A stretch of 64,000 bases of DNA. Source: Amylibacter sp. IMCC11727 (lineage in GTDB: Bacteria; Pseudomonadota; Alphaproteobacteria; Rhodobacterales; Rhodobacteraceae). The position numbers and the translations under genes are program-made. The stretch spans positions 1,122,001-1,186,000 of the forward strand of contig NZ_CP122960.1 in NCBI RefSeq assembly GCF_029854195.1. Reading direction: 5' to 3'. The notes beneath the pieces were generated by a model that worked only from the letters and a program-made list of their open reading frames with translations, was not told the DNA's origin and made no database searches. This document shows, one piece after another, positions 53,524 to 62,122 of this stretch (positions are counted from its first letter, which is position 1; every line of letters begins with the position of its first letter).

Positions 53524-54435
53524 TTATCTGGCCTTCAGGCCTTCTTGTTTCAGTCGGTCGCGAAGAACCTCGATTTCTACATCAAGGTCGGTTCGGTTAT
53601 CCAGCATCATGGTTTCACGCTGGGTATTAAAGCTGGCTTCCAGATCGGTAAGCAAGGATTCGTATTTGGTTTTGGCATCAGCATCGCGGCGTTTGCTGTA
53701 TAGATCGGCAAATTTGATCGTCGCATCGCGCGCGCCCATCAAATAAACGCCCAAGAATTTACGCGCCCCTGACAGATCGCGGGGATCGTCTTCGACGGCG
53801 CGGAACATTTCGCGCACGGATGTGGCAAGAGTTTCAACACGCGATTCAATGCGGCGGTCACCGATGCGGCGCGATGCAGCGATGGTTTCGGATAAGATGC
53901 CTTCGGCTTTGTCTACAGCTTTGGCCACCCGTTCGGTTTCAAATTCGGACATGCCTTCCATGCCCTTTTTGCGCATCGGATCAAATCCAAAGCTGAAAGC
54001 GTGGGCGGCCATGGCGATGAGGGCAAAAACAAGCGCGGCCATCATGCCATCGCCAGTGGCAAAAGCCCCAGCGATGAAGACCCCGAGCCCTGTTAAACCA
54101 TTGGCGAATAATTTGCGCGGTATGGCAGGGGGGCGAGCCACTTTGCGCTCGTTGTAGGCGGCTTCGGCGATCAATCCGTCCCGCAACAGCCAAGCGGCCA
54201 GCAGCAAGATCACAAGGGCGCCGAATTCCACCAGCATTCCTGTGGCATCCCCACGGCGCATTTCGCCAATGCCCGAAAACAACAATGGCATTGGGGCGAT
54301 AAACAGGAACTTTGATCGAAAACTGGAATTCACAACCCGACGTCCGCGAAATTTGTTCGTCGGGAGGGGCGGTGTTGGGACCGCATTGTTTGGGCTTCCG
54401 TCTGGGCTGTGCTGCCCACCAAATCGCTGCGCCAT
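53524..54435 (-). CDS. XpaC-like protein (5-bromo-4-chloroindolyl phosphate hydrolysis family)
   Basis: 303 residues from ATG 54435 (MAQRFGGQHSPDGSPNN); the frame is open to 54558. Two hydrophobic pairs at about 40-80 and 100-135 precede a helical cytoplasmic domain with VDKAEGILSETIAASRRIGD and LGVYLMGARDATIKFADLYS, as in the XpaC family usually found with TelA. The name comes from a phosphatase phenotype; no catalytic motif is evident. First gene of the seven-gene operon. Confidence 0.82.
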   Translation of the reverse strand: MAQRFGGQHSPDGSPNNAVPTPPLPTNKFRGRRVVNSSFRSKFLFIAPMPLLFSGIGEMRRGDATGMLVEFGALVILLLAAWLLRDGLIAEAAYNERKVARPPAIPRKLFANGLTGLGVFIAGAFATGDGMMAALVFALIAMAAHAFSFGFDPMRKKGMEGMSEFETERVAKAVDKAEGILSETIAASRRIGDRRIESRVETLATSVREMFRAVEDDPRDLSGARKFLGVYLMGARDATIKFADLYSKRRDADAKTKYESLLTDLEASFNTQRETMMLDNRTDLDVEIEVLRDRLKQEGLKAR

Positions 54436-54675
54436 CAGGACAAAGATCCCCAGCTGCCAAACGACACGGTAAATATGGTTACGACCAGAACGATATATGA
54501 AATCCACTGCAAAGTTGGTGCAGACACGGTATCCCCCAAGACAAAGACATTTTGCCAATTCTGCCCCAATATAAGGGCCCAGATGCGCGGATACTAGGGT
54601 TTACCAGCGGATTTTGTGTATCCACCCAGTAAACCCAATATCTTTTCGGCAATATCCTGCTTTTGGCTATTTGGT

Positions 54676-55491
54676 TTAGTGGCCGTCAGGTTTGCGTTCA
54701 TGGCTGAGTTTGCGCTGATAGCCCGTTTGCACAACTTCAACCAAAACCAGCACAACAACCGAGAAATAGAAGGTCGTCTTGGACATTGGCAACAAAGCAT
54801 AGCCAAAGATTTTGATCTGCAAATCATCGTCGTGCATGGCGTGAGCCGCAGCTGGGCCTGCTTCGCCGAGCAAGACCACACCAACGATCAAAAGGATAAA
54901 CAGGCCCAAAACTTCGTACATGCGGTTCTTTTGCAAGAAGGTCGTGACGCCATCGGCCAGAACCAGCATCGCGATGCCAGAGGTAATGATCGCAATGGCA
55001 AGCACGGGGAAGACATCGGTGATCGCGAGGGCAGACAAGATACTGTCAAAGGAGAAGATCAAGTTCATCAGGACAATCAGCATCACCACTTGGCGCGCCG
55101 ATTTACCTGATTTGTTTTCCACATCATGGCCCAGCTCGTGAATTGTCAGCATGTGCGTGATCTCTTTGAACGCCGTATACATGATGAAAATACCGCCAAA
55201 AATGAACACCACGGTTGAGAAGTTTACACCGCCTGTAATCACACCTGGATAATCAAAGATATAAAACGGGTCTTTGAGCGCGTCGATCAACTGGATCATT
55301 GTGAAGAGCAATACAATGCGCAGGGCCACGGCGATAATGATCCCCCAGAACCGAACCCGTGCCTGATATTCCTTGGGTGCGCGTTGGCTTTCGATTGAAA
55401 TGTAGAGCAAGTTGTCAAAGCCCAAAACGGCCTGCAAAAAGATCAACACACCAAGGTTGGCGAGATTTTCAATTGTCAGTAAGTCAGCCAT
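54676..55491 (-). CDS. TerC-family integral membrane protein
   Basis: 271 residues from ATG 55491. About seven to eight helices, with the TerC acidic motifs GFDNLLYISIESQR (helix 1) and LIFSFDSILSALAIT (helix 5), which bind divalent metal; members export manganese and metallate exported enzymes. A histidine/aspartate-rich loop (AHAMHDDDLQIK) is extra. It lies upstream of the XpaC operon on the same strand, separated by 240 bp that I cannot interpret beyond a possible promoter. Confidence 0.9.
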   Translation of the reverse strand: MADLLTIENLANLGVLIFLQAVLGFDNLLYISIESQRAPKEYQARVRFWGIIIAVALRIVLLFTMIQLIDALKDPFYIFDYPGVITGGVNFSTVVFIFGGIFIMYTAFKEITHMLTIHELGHDVENKSGKSARQVVMLIVLMNLIFSFDSILSALAITDVFPVLAIAIITSGIAMLVLADGVTTFLQKNRMYEVLGLFILLIVGVVLLGEAGPAAAHAMHDDDLQIKIFGYALLPMSKTTFYFSVVVLVLVEVVQTGYQRKLSHERKPDGH

Positions 55492-55752
55492 CGCGCGAAG
55501 TCCCCTTTTCGATTGCCATTTGCGGGGCATTTAGCCCAAGACGGCCCATAAGAGCAAGCAGATGTCATCTAACACGTTAGAATCGCGCTAATCTTTCTGT
55601 TTTGTGGGAATCGGTCATTCCGATAGGCTGAGGTTACGTTGGGTCAATGGTTTTTGTGCCTTCCAGCCGCACTCTAAGCTTTGGCGCCCCGATTGACCCC
55701 GCGCGAAGACTGGCGCAATTTCGCGTCCGTTTAATGCGAAGGGAATACGATT

Positions 55753-55962
55753 ATGCCCAAAGGTGTGGTCAAGTGGTTCAATGCCGACAAGGGGTACGGT
55801 TTTATTGAGCCAGAAGGTGGTGGAAACGATATTTTCGTCCACATTTCAGAAGTTCAACAAGCAGGATTGCAAACGCTTGAAAACGATCAAGCGATTGAAT
55901 TTGAAATGATCGACGGTATGGGTGGCCGTCAGATGGCGGGTAAGCTGTCCGTCGGCGAATAG
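55753..55962 (+). CDS. Cold-shock domain protein
   Basis: 69 residues, single OB-fold cold-shock domain: MPKGVVKWFNADKGYGFIEP with RNP1 KGYGFI and RNP2 DIFVHI. It binds single-stranded RNA/DNA. ATG 55753 follows GCGAAGGGA. The 261-bp gap upstream probably includes a long 5' leader of the cold-shock type, but I see no clear structure in it. Its stop lies two bases from the end of the convergent pseudouridine synthase gene. Confidence 0.94.
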   Translation: MPKGVVKWFNADKGYGFIEPEGGGNDIFVHISEVQQAGLQTLENDQAIEFEMIDGMGGRQMAGKLSVGE

Positions 55963-55964
55963 GC

Positions 55965-56792
55965 TTAGCGACGGGTATTGCGTGGCTTTGACGGGGCCGC
56001 ATTGCGCGGTTTTCTCGATACCTTTCGGGACGATTTTTTGACGGCATGTGATGCTGGCGGCTCGATCCCAAGCTGATCGCGCAGCACTTTGCCGCGCACT
56101 TCTTCCACTTCGCCTGATTTCAGGGTTTTGAGCTGAAATGGGCCATAGGACACGCGGATCAAACGGTTCACGGTCAGGCCAACCGTTTCAACAGCGCGTC
56201 GGATTTCGCGGTTTTTGCCTTCGCGCAGGGCAATGGTCAGCCAGGCGTTCGCGCCTTGCTGTTTGTCGATGCTGATTTGCATCGGTTGAAACCGTTCACC
56301 GTCCACTGTTACGCCTTGGCGCAAAGGATTAATGCTTTCATCCGTTGGATTGCCTTTGACCCGCACGCGATATTTGCGCACCCACCCCGTAGAGGGCAGT
56401 TCCAGTTTGCGTTTCAGTTCCCCATCATTGGTCAGCAGGAGCAACCCTTCGGAATTAAGATCAAGCCGACCTACGGACATAACACGGGGCAGGGTGTCTG
56501 GAAGGTCGTCAAACACGGTTTTGCGTCCCTTTTCATCCCGATCCGTTGTCACCAATCCCAAGGGTTTGTTGTAAAGCCAAACTTTGGCGGGCTGTTTTTC
56601 CCCAACGGGTTTGCCATCCACGGTGATGTCGTCTTTGTCGGACACTTTGATCGCAGGTGTGGTCAGGGGTTGGCCGTTCAGCGTGATCCGCCCTGCATCA
56701 ATCATACGTTCGATTTCACGGCGCGAGGCAACGCCTGCGCGGGACAAATACTTGGCGATGCGTTCGCCGTCACTTGGGAGTTTGTTGGTCAT
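55965..56792 (-). CDS. rluB: 23S rRNA pseudouridine synthase, RluB type
   Basis: 275 residues from ATG 56792. S4 RNA-binding domain (about 8-55, RIAKYLSRAGVASRREIERM) and RsuA/RluB catalytic domain with GRLDLNSEGLLLLTNDG, in which the aspartate is the catalytic residue, and REGKNREIRRAVETVG. It ends in a basic arginine/lysine/serine tail. RluB modifies U2605; other members RluE and RluF differ in target, so the letter is tentative. Divergent from tadA. Confidence 0.85.
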   Translation of the reverse strand: MTNKLPSDGERIAKYLSRAGVASRREIERMIDAGRITLNGQPLTTPAIKVSDKDDITVDGKPVGEKQPAKVWLYNKPLGLVTTDRDEKGRKTVFDDLPDTLPRVMSVGRLDLNSEGLLLLTNDGELKRKLELPSTGWVRKYRVRVKGNPTDESINPLRQGVTVDGERFQPMQISIDKQQGANAWLTIALREGKNREIRRAVETVGLTVNRLIRVSYGPFQLKTLKSGEVEEVRGKVLRDQLGIEPPASHAVKKSSRKVSRKPRNAAPSKPRNTRR

Positions 56793-56854
56793 GGGGTTGC
56801 TATAGGGGGGAATGGTGTGCTTGTCCAAGGGAAGCGGGCTGTTTAAGCAGAGTT

Positions 56855-57301
56855 ATGGAATTTACGTCTTATATGGATCAGGCACTGGATCAGGCGCGTG
56901 CGGCCGCTGATCGTGGCGAAGTGCCTGTGGGTGCGGTTGTGGTGCGCGATGGCGTGGTGCTGGCCGCTGCTGGCAATCAAACGCGGGAACTGAATGATCC
57001 AACGGCCCATGCGGAAATCCTTGCCATTCGCGCGTCCTGTGCTGCGCTGGGCGTGGAGCGCCTGTCAGGGGCGGATTTATATGTGACGCTGGAACCGTGC
57101 CCTATGTGCGCCGCAGCCATATCAAATGCCCGCATCGCGCGGGTGTATTACGGGGCGGGGGATCCGAAATCGGGTGGCGTGGCGCAAGGTCCGCGTGTGT
57201 TTGATCATCCGCAATGCCATCACGTGCCAGAGGTTTATGATGGATTGAAAGAGTCAGAAGCGTCTGCGCTGTTGGTGCAGTTTTTTGCGGATCGGCGATA
57301 G
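56855..57301 (+). CDS. tadA: tRNA-specific adenosine deaminase
   Basis: 148 residues from ATG 56855, the family start MEFTSYMDQALDQARAAADR. Zinc-dependent deaminase converting A34 to inosine in tRNA-Arg(ACG): active site PTAHAEILAIR (His-Ala-Glu) and the zinc cysteines EPCPMCAAAI. A longer frame to 56774 overlaps the divergent rluB promoter and is not supported. A short palindromic repeat follows. Confidence 0.94.
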   Translation: MEFTSYMDQALDQARAAADRGEVPVGAVVVRDGVVLAAAGNQTRELNDPTAHAEILAIRASCAALGVERLSGADLYVTLEPCPMCAAAISNARIARVYYGAGDPKSGGVAQGPRVFDHPQCHHVPEVYDGLKESEASALLVQFFADRR

Positions 57302-57302
57302 C

Positions 57303-57350
57303 TGGGGCGCTGCCCCAGACCCCGAGATATTTATGCTCAAAAGAAGCGGG
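57303..57350. repeat. REP-like GC-rich intergenic repeat
   Basis: The stretch contains the inverted repeat CTGGGGC-GCT-GCCCCAG followed by ACCCCGAGATATTTATG and AAAAGAAG. In my knowledge this layout is a dispersed intergenic element in Rhodobacteraceae. Only one copy is in the window, so repetition is inferred. Confidence 0.55.
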
Positions 57351-57429
57351 GCATAGGGTTGTCTTGGCTCGGCCGTGGCGGTAGATGCTGTGGTTGAAAA
57401 TAAGTGTTTAACCCGAAGAGGGAACATCC

Positions 57430-57717
57430 ATGTCGATTGACAAAGAAACAGCGCGCCGTGTGGCGCATTTGGCCCGCATCGAAGTGGCCGATGATCAGCT
57501 TGAAAACCTTGCGGGGGAGTTGAACGGCATTCTGGGCTTTATGGAGCAGTTGAACGAAGTGGATGTTGAAGGTGTGGAGCCTATGACATCTGTCACGCCC
57601 ATGCGTCTGCCGCGCCGTGAAGATGTTGTGACCGACGGGGATCAACAGGCGGCGGTTTTGGCCAATGCGCCCGATGCCCGCGAAGGATTTTTTGCTGTTC
57701 CCAAAGTGGTGGAGTAA
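57430..57717 (+). CDS. gatC: Asp/Glu-tRNA amidotransferase subunit C
   Basis: 95 residues. GatC is the small clamp that holds GatA and GatB together; it starts MSIDKETARRVAHLARIEVA and has the conserved ELNGILGFMEQLNEVDVEGV and MRLPRREDVVTDGD. It is followed after four bases by gatA. gatB is not in the window. Confidence 0.95.
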   Translation: MSIDKETARRVAHLARIEVADDQLENLAGELNGILGFMEQLNEVDVEGVEPMTSVTPMRLPRREDVVTDGDQQAAVLANAPDAREGFFAVPKVVE

Positions 57718-57721
57718 GATC

Positions 57722-59209
57722 ATGAGCACGCTAAACACACTGACCATTGCAGATGCACGTGACAAACTGCGCGCCAAAGAGATTTCTTCGGTCGAACTGA
57801 CCGAGGCGTGTAACGCGGCGGTGGCAGCGTCTGATCCGCTGAATGCGTATTCTGTAAAAACACCTGAACTGGCGCTTGAGCAAGCGGCGGCGGCGGATGC
57901 GCGCATTGCAGCAGGGGACGCGCCTGATATGTGTGGCATTCCGTTGGGGATCAAAGATTTGTTCTGCACCAAAGGTGTGGAGTCCCAAGCCGCATCAAAC
58001 ATTCTGGGCGGGTTTAAGCCAGAATATGAAAGCACAGTAACCACCAAGTTGTGGGATGCAGGTGCGGTGATGCTCGGCAAATTGAATATGGATGAATTTG
58101 CCATGGGATCGTCAAACGAGACGTCTGCCTATGGTCCTGTGACCAGTCCTTGGCGGCGTGAAGGGTCTGACGCGGCGCTGACACCTGGTGGATCATCGGG
58201 TGGGTCTGCGGCGGCGGTTTCTGCGGATTTGTGCTTGGCGGCAACTGGAACGGATACGGGTGGGTCCATCCGTCAGCCAGCTGCGTTCACAGGTATTGTT
58301 GGGGTGAAGCCGACCTATGGCCGCGTGTCACGCTGGGGTGTGATTGCCTTTGCGTCTTCGCTCGATCAGGCGGGGCCGATGACTAAAACCGTGCGGGACA
58401 GTGCGATTTTCCTGAATGCAATTTCGGGCCATGACGCGAAGGACAGTACATCCGCCAACCTGCAAGTGCCAGATTTTGAAGCGGCGCTGACGGGGGACAT
58501 TCGCGGTAAAAAGATCGGTATCCCGAAAGAATACCGTTTGGATGGCATGCCAGGTGAGATTGAAAAGCTGTGGTCTCAAGGGGCAGATATGCTGCGCGAT
58601 GCGGGCGCGGAAATTGTAGATGTGTCCTTGCCGCACACGAAATATGCGTTGCCTGCCTATTATGTTTTGGCTCCTGCGGAGGCGTCTTCAAACCTGGCCC
58701 GCTATGATGGGGTGAAATACGGCCACCGCGCGACGCTGGAAGCGGGTGAAGGCATTCACGAGATGTACGCACGCACCCGCGCCGAAGGGTTTGGTGCAGA
58801 GGTTCAGCGCCGTGTGATGATTGGGGCCTATGTTTTGTCCGCTGGTTTTTACGATGCTTATTATCGCAAGGCACAGCGGGTGCGCACATTGATCAAGAAA
58901 GACTTTGAAGATGTGTATGCCACAGGTGTGGATGCGATTTTGACACCTGCTACGCCATCTGCGGCCTTTGGCTTGGGCGAAATGGCGGATGTTGATCCTG
59001 TGAAAATGTATTTGAACGATGTGTTCACGGTAACGGTGAACCTGGCAGGTTTGCCAGGTGTCTCGGTTCCTGCGGGATTGGATGCGCAGGGTTTGCCGCT
59101 CGGTTTGCAATTGATTGGTAAGCCGTGGGAAGAGGCCGATATGCTGAACACCGCCTATGCGTTGGAGCAATCCGCAGGATTTGTTTCCAAGGCTGAAAAA
59201 TGGTGGTAA
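57722..59209 (+). CDS. gatA: Asp/Glu-tRNA amidotransferase subunit A
   Basis: 495 residues from ATG 57722. Amidase-signature hydrolase that releases ammonia from glutamine to convert Glu-tRNA-Gln/Asp-tRNA-Asn. The catalytic triad Lys-Ser-Ser is visible: GIPLGIKDLFCTKG, then GGSSGGSAAAVSADLCLAATG and TDTGGSIRQPA. Length agrees with the family. The complex makes Gln-tRNA in organisms lacking GlnRS. A short gap leads to a lipoprotein gene. Confidence 0.96.
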   Translation: MSTLNTLTIADARDKLRAKEISSVELTEACNAAVAASDPLNAYSVKTPELALEQAAAADARIAAGDAPDMCGIPLGIKDLFCTKGVESQAASNILGGFKPEYESTVTTKLWDAGAVMLGKLNMDEFAMGSSNETSAYGPVTSPWRREGSDAALTPGGSSGGSAAAVSADLCLAATGTDTGGSIRQPAAFTGIVGVKPTYGRVSRWGVIAFASSLDQAGPMTKTVRDSAIFLNAISGHDAKDSTSANLQVPDFEAALTGDIRGKKIGIPKEYRLDGMPGEIEKLWSQGADMLRDAGAEIVDVSLPHTKYALPAYYVLAPAEASSNLARYDGVKYGHRATLEAGEGIHEMYARTRAEGFGAEVQRRVMIGAYVLSAGFYDAYYRKAQRVRTLIKKDFEDVYATGVDAILTPATPSAAFGLGEMADVDPVKMYLNDVFTVTVNLAGLPGVSVPAGLDAQGLPLGLQLIGKPWEEADMLNTAYALEQSAGFVSKAEKWW

Positions 59210-59239
59210 ACACTTAAAAAACAACCCAAGGGGTGCAGT

Positions 59240-59887
59240 ATGCGGGTCTTATTAACAGCAGTTGCGGTGTGTGGCGTTCTTACAGCCTGTGCCGCGCCAC
59301 AAGCGCCAAACGATCAGGATCAGTATTTCGATAATATCACACCTGATCCTTCTGCTTTGCAGGCGGAAAACAATCGCCTGCGCTCGGCTGAGACGGGCAC
59401 GGCCACAGCGCAAACGGTGACGCTGCCCAGTGATACGGCCACCGACACGGTGGTGACGGAAAACGCTGAGATTTCGCGCACCCAAGATTTTAAAGTTGTG
59501 ACGGAAAAAGAGACCATTGCATCTGACGCGGCCAAATTGGCGGCGTTGAAAGAATCCTATACCGTGATTGAGCCCGAAGCGTTGCCAACGCGCAAAGGCA
59601 GCCGTGTGAACTTAGCTGCTTATGCGTTGTCACAAAAACATGCGGTTGGGACGAAAAAGTTCCGCCGGTTCAGCCTCGGTTCTACAGGGTGTTCGCGCTA
59701 TCGCAAAGATCCAGATGCGGCGCAAATCGCGTTTCTGGAAGCCGGTGGTCCAGCAAAAGATCGCAAACGTTTGGATGGGGATGGCGACGGGTTTGCCTGT
59801 GATTGGAACCCGGAAACCTATCGCAGTTTGCTGCAAAACGTTGAGGCCACGCCAGTGGTAAGCGAAACACCCGCATCTGACAGCTAA
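59240..59887 (+). CDS. Lipoprotein with C-terminal excalibur-like domain
   Basis: 215 residues. Signal peptide with lipobox LTAC (cysteine about residue 17). The middle is a low-complexity region with threonine/valine repeats. The C-terminal about 60 residues (SLGSTGCSRYRKDPDA, DGDGDGFACDWNPETYR) match the calcium-binding excalibur-type motif. Its stop overlaps the following amidase start by one base (TAATG), suggesting a joint cell-wall role. Confidence 0.78.
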   Translation: MRVLLTAVAVCGVLTACAAPQAPNDQDQYFDNITPDPSALQAENNRLRSAETGTATAQTVTLPSDTATDTVVTENAEISRTQDFKVVTEKETIASDAAKLAALKESYTVIEPEALPTRKGSRVNLAAYALSQKHAVGTKKFRRFSLGSTGCSRYRKDPDAAQIAFLEAGGPAKDRKRLDGDGDGFACDWNPETYRSLLQNVEATPVVSETPASDS

Positions 59888-60612
59888 TGTCATCATCGCC
59901 TAATTGTGGTCCGCGCAAACACGGGCTGCCCCCTGATATGGTTGTGTTGCACTATACCGCCATGGAAACGGCCGAGGCCGCCATTGAGCGATTGTGTGAT
60001 CCTGCGGCAGAAGTATCCGCCCATTATGTAATTGCCGAGGATGGCGCGGTCACTCAGTTGGTGGCGGATGGTGATCGAGCATGGCATGCAGGCGCTGGGC
60101 AATGGGGCTGGGTCACGGATGTGAATTCTCACTCTATCGGGTTTGAACTGGCCAATCAGGGACCAGACAGCGATGCGCCGCAGTTTCCAGACGCTCAGAT
60201 GGCCGCGTTGGAGCGGGAATTGGCACGGGTGATGCGGACCTTTGATATTCCGCCAGAACGGGTGATTGGCCATTCGGATATGGCTCCAGGGCGCAAAGTT
60301 GATCCTGGCCCATATTTCGATTGGAAGCGGTTGGCTGGTAAAGGGTTGTCGGTTTGGGTGCATTCCGCCGCGCCCGCCACAGATAAAGTACATCGCAGTG
60401 CGTTTCGCACGGCGGCGTTTTATTTTGGCTATCGCCCTGCGGATCAATCCGATGAAAGCTGGCAGATCGTGTTGGATGCGTTTCGGCTGCGGTTTCGGCC
60501 AGATGGGGCAGGGCCGCTTGATGCGGTGGATGTGGGGATTATCACGCGGTTGGCGGAAAAATGGCCCTGTCAGCCCGTTGACCCGGGCATGCCCATCGAA
60601 GTACAGACGTGA
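59887..60612 (+). CDS. N-acetylmuramoyl-L-alanine amidase (AmpD-like)
   Basis: 241 residues of amidase_2 type. Zinc ligands in VVLHYTAMET (first histidine) and VIGHSDMAPGRKVDPGPYF (second histidine and aspartate), with AHYVIAEDGAVTQLV between. It cleaves the amide between muramic acid and L-alanine, in recycling (cytoplasm) since no signal peptide is seen. The C-terminal 70 residues extend past the catalytic domain and may bind wall. Its stop overlaps the start of the RNase P RNA. Confidence 0.92.
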   Translation: MSSSPNCGPRKHGLPPDMVVLHYTAMETAEAAIERLCDPAAEVSAHYVIAEDGAVTQLVADGDRAWHAGAGQWGWVTDVNSHSIGFELANQGPDSDAPQFPDAQMAALERELARVMRTFDIPPERVIGHSDMAPGRKVDPGPYFDWKRLAGKGLSVWVHSAAPATDKVHRSAFRTAAFYFGYRPADQSDESWQIVLDAFRLRFRPDGAGPLDAVDVGIITRLAEKWPCQPVDPGMPIEVQT

Positions 60613-60990
60613 CTGCGTGGATGGCTGGACGGCCGCACTTGTAAGAGTGAGGAAAGTCCGGACTCCAAAGAACAACGGCGGCGGGTAACGCCCGCCCGGG
60701 GCAACCCGAGGGAAAGCGCCACAGAGAACAGACTGCCCGCGCGTGCGCAGGTAACGGTGAAACGGTGGGGTAAGAGCCCACCGCGGTGGTGGTAACATCA
60801 CTGGCATGGCAAGCCCCGCTGGGAGCAAGACCAAATAGGGATCGCGTGGGCGCAAGCCCGAGGATGTTCTTTCCTCAGCAGATCCGGGTTGGTTGCAAGA
60901 GCCTGTTGGCAACAACAGGCCCAGATGAATGGTCGTCTAGGGGCGCAAGCCTTGGACAAAATCCGGCTTACAGGTCATCCACGCTTATTC
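60612..60990 (+). ncRNA. rnpB: RNase P RNA (type A)
   Basis: Catalytic RNA of RNase P, which matures tRNA 5' ends. The P1 helix pairs GCGTGGA near 60615 with TCCACGC at 60978-60984. The conserved core is visible: GAGGAAAGTCCGGACTCC (60649-60666), ACAGAGAACAGACTGCC and, near the 3' end, ATGAATGGTCGTCTAGG and GACAAAATCCGGCTTACAGG. T-rich sequence follows (TTCTTTTTCG). Ends are approximate. Confidence 0.95.
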
Positions 60991-61146
60991 TTTTTCGCTA
61001 CATGGGAATTGGTGGGACGAATGTATGAGATTCTATATTTGGTGCGACAGGCGAGATAATTCGCGGTTCTGATAGACAGATTCGAATCAATTTTCCGACT
61101 AAAAAGCCTGTGTTCTTAATATGTTCTCATGCTGTCTTAATGCCTC

Positions 61147-61172
61147 TGGGATTTTATGGGAAAATTACGGGA
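61147..61172 (+). promoter_or_regulatory. MraZ-box-like direct repeats, plus strand
   Basis: TGGGA at 61147, TGGGA at 61157 and CGGGA at 61168 are spaced 10 and 11 bp. E. coli MraZ binds TGGGN repeats with 5-base spacers upstream of its own operon. Here they are about 430 bp before mraZ. Confidence 0.6.
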
Positions 61173-61285
61173 ATTTTTTACGACACTACATATTGTGTGT
61201 ATTTTTCTGTGAGGAACAATTTAAGCCAAATTTTGCCGAAAATTGTGGATTATTGCGCTGACCCATTGCGCCGCTTGGTAAATAT

Positions 61286-61330
61286 TTCCAATAAATCCCA
61301 TAAAAAACACTTTCTTTCCATGATTTCCCA
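61286..61330 (-). promoter_or_regulatory. MraZ-box-like repeats, minus strand
   Basis: On the minus strand TGGGA (61326-61330), TGGAA (61316-61320), TGGGA (61296-61300) and TGGAA (61286-61290) lie in exact 10-bp phase (10, 20, 10). Same spacing rule as the plus-strand group. Confidence 0.55.
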
Positions 61331-61509
61331 TGTAATACCTGTTCTCACGATGAAGTTGGGATCATAAGAGGCATCAAGACCTCGCAAATGACCAAGTCAG
61401 GTTTCATACAGGCGCCCAGCAGCATCAAATTAGAGATCCGACGTGGGTTGCGAGCAGACACCCCCCCCAAGGTGGCACCACAGTTGGACATCCCTTTACG
61501 GGACGAGGG

Positions 61510-61545
61510 CGGAGGATCAAGCAGTGGCAGCAGCTTGATCCTCCG
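61510..61545 (+). promoter_or_regulatory. 13-bp leader hairpin before mraZ
   Basis: Perfect arms 61510-61522 and 61533-61545 with a 10-base loop, then TTTCCATTTT. It lies 57 bp before the mraZ start. It might be an attenuator or a terminator of weak strength; it would sequester a GGAGG-like string. Confidence 0.6.
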
Positions 61546-61602
61546 TTTCCATTTTAAGGCCCCAAAAATCTGGGGTGACGAGGATAAAAAGGAGCACCCT
61601 TC

Positions 61603-62115
61603 GTGGCGCGACGGTTCAGAGGTGAAAGTACCCACAAAGTGGATGCTAAGGGCAGGGTGTCTATCCCAGCCCCGTTTCGCCGCGTGCTGGAAGAAGGTGA
61701 TCCTGATTGGACCGATGGTCTGAACCCGAACATGGTTTTGGTGTATGGCGGCAAGTCGCGCAATTACATCGAAGGATACACTATGAAATCTATGGACGAA
61801 GTGGACGAGCAAATCGCCGCTTTGCCCCGTGGCTCCCGCCGCCGCCGTGCATTAGAGCACATGTTTTCTGGTCAATCGGTGCAGTTGAACGTGGATGAAA
61901 CAGGCCGTTTGGTTTTGTCCCCTAAACTGCGTGAAAAAATCGGTATCACATCCGAAGCCATCTTTGTTGCCACGGGCGACACGTTTCAGATTTGGGAACC
62001 GAGCGCCTATGACGCACATGTTGCTGCGATCGAAGACTGGTTGGAAGAGGAAGTGGATGATTTCGATCCGCTAACCCTGCTTGATGAACCATCATCGGAC
62101 AGTGCTGAGGGGTAA
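61603..62115 (+). CDS. mraZ: Transcriptional regulator MraZ
   Basis: 170 residues from GTG 61603, with AAAGGAG ahead. Two SpoVT/AbrB-like domains: FRGESTHKVDAKGRVSIPAP (about 5-24) and QLNVDETGRLVLSPKLREK (about 90-108), forming a ring-shaped DNA-binding protein that represses the dcw operon. First gene of mraZ-rsmH-ftsL-ftsI. It ends seven bases before rsmH. Confidence 0.95.
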   Translation: MARRFRGESTHKVDAKGRVSIPAPFRRVLEEGDPDWTDGLNPNMVLVYGGKSRNYIEGYTMKSMDEVDEQIAALPRGSRRRRALEHMFSGQSVQLNVDETGRLVLSPKLREKIGITSEAIFVATGDTFQIWEPSAYDAHVAAIEDWLEEEVDDFDPLTLLDEPSSDSAEG

Positions 62116-62122
62116 GCGCGGT

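Larger units (their letters stand above)
60991..61602 (+). other. Long AT-rich leader of the dcw cluster
   Basis: About 600 bp without a protein gene. It contains two groups of TGGGA-type repeats (61147-61172 and, on the other strand, 61286-61330), a hairpin at 61510-61545 and probably the mraZ promoter. The AT-richness contrasts with the flanking genes. Short ATG frames here (for example 61110) look like chance. Confidence 0.7.
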
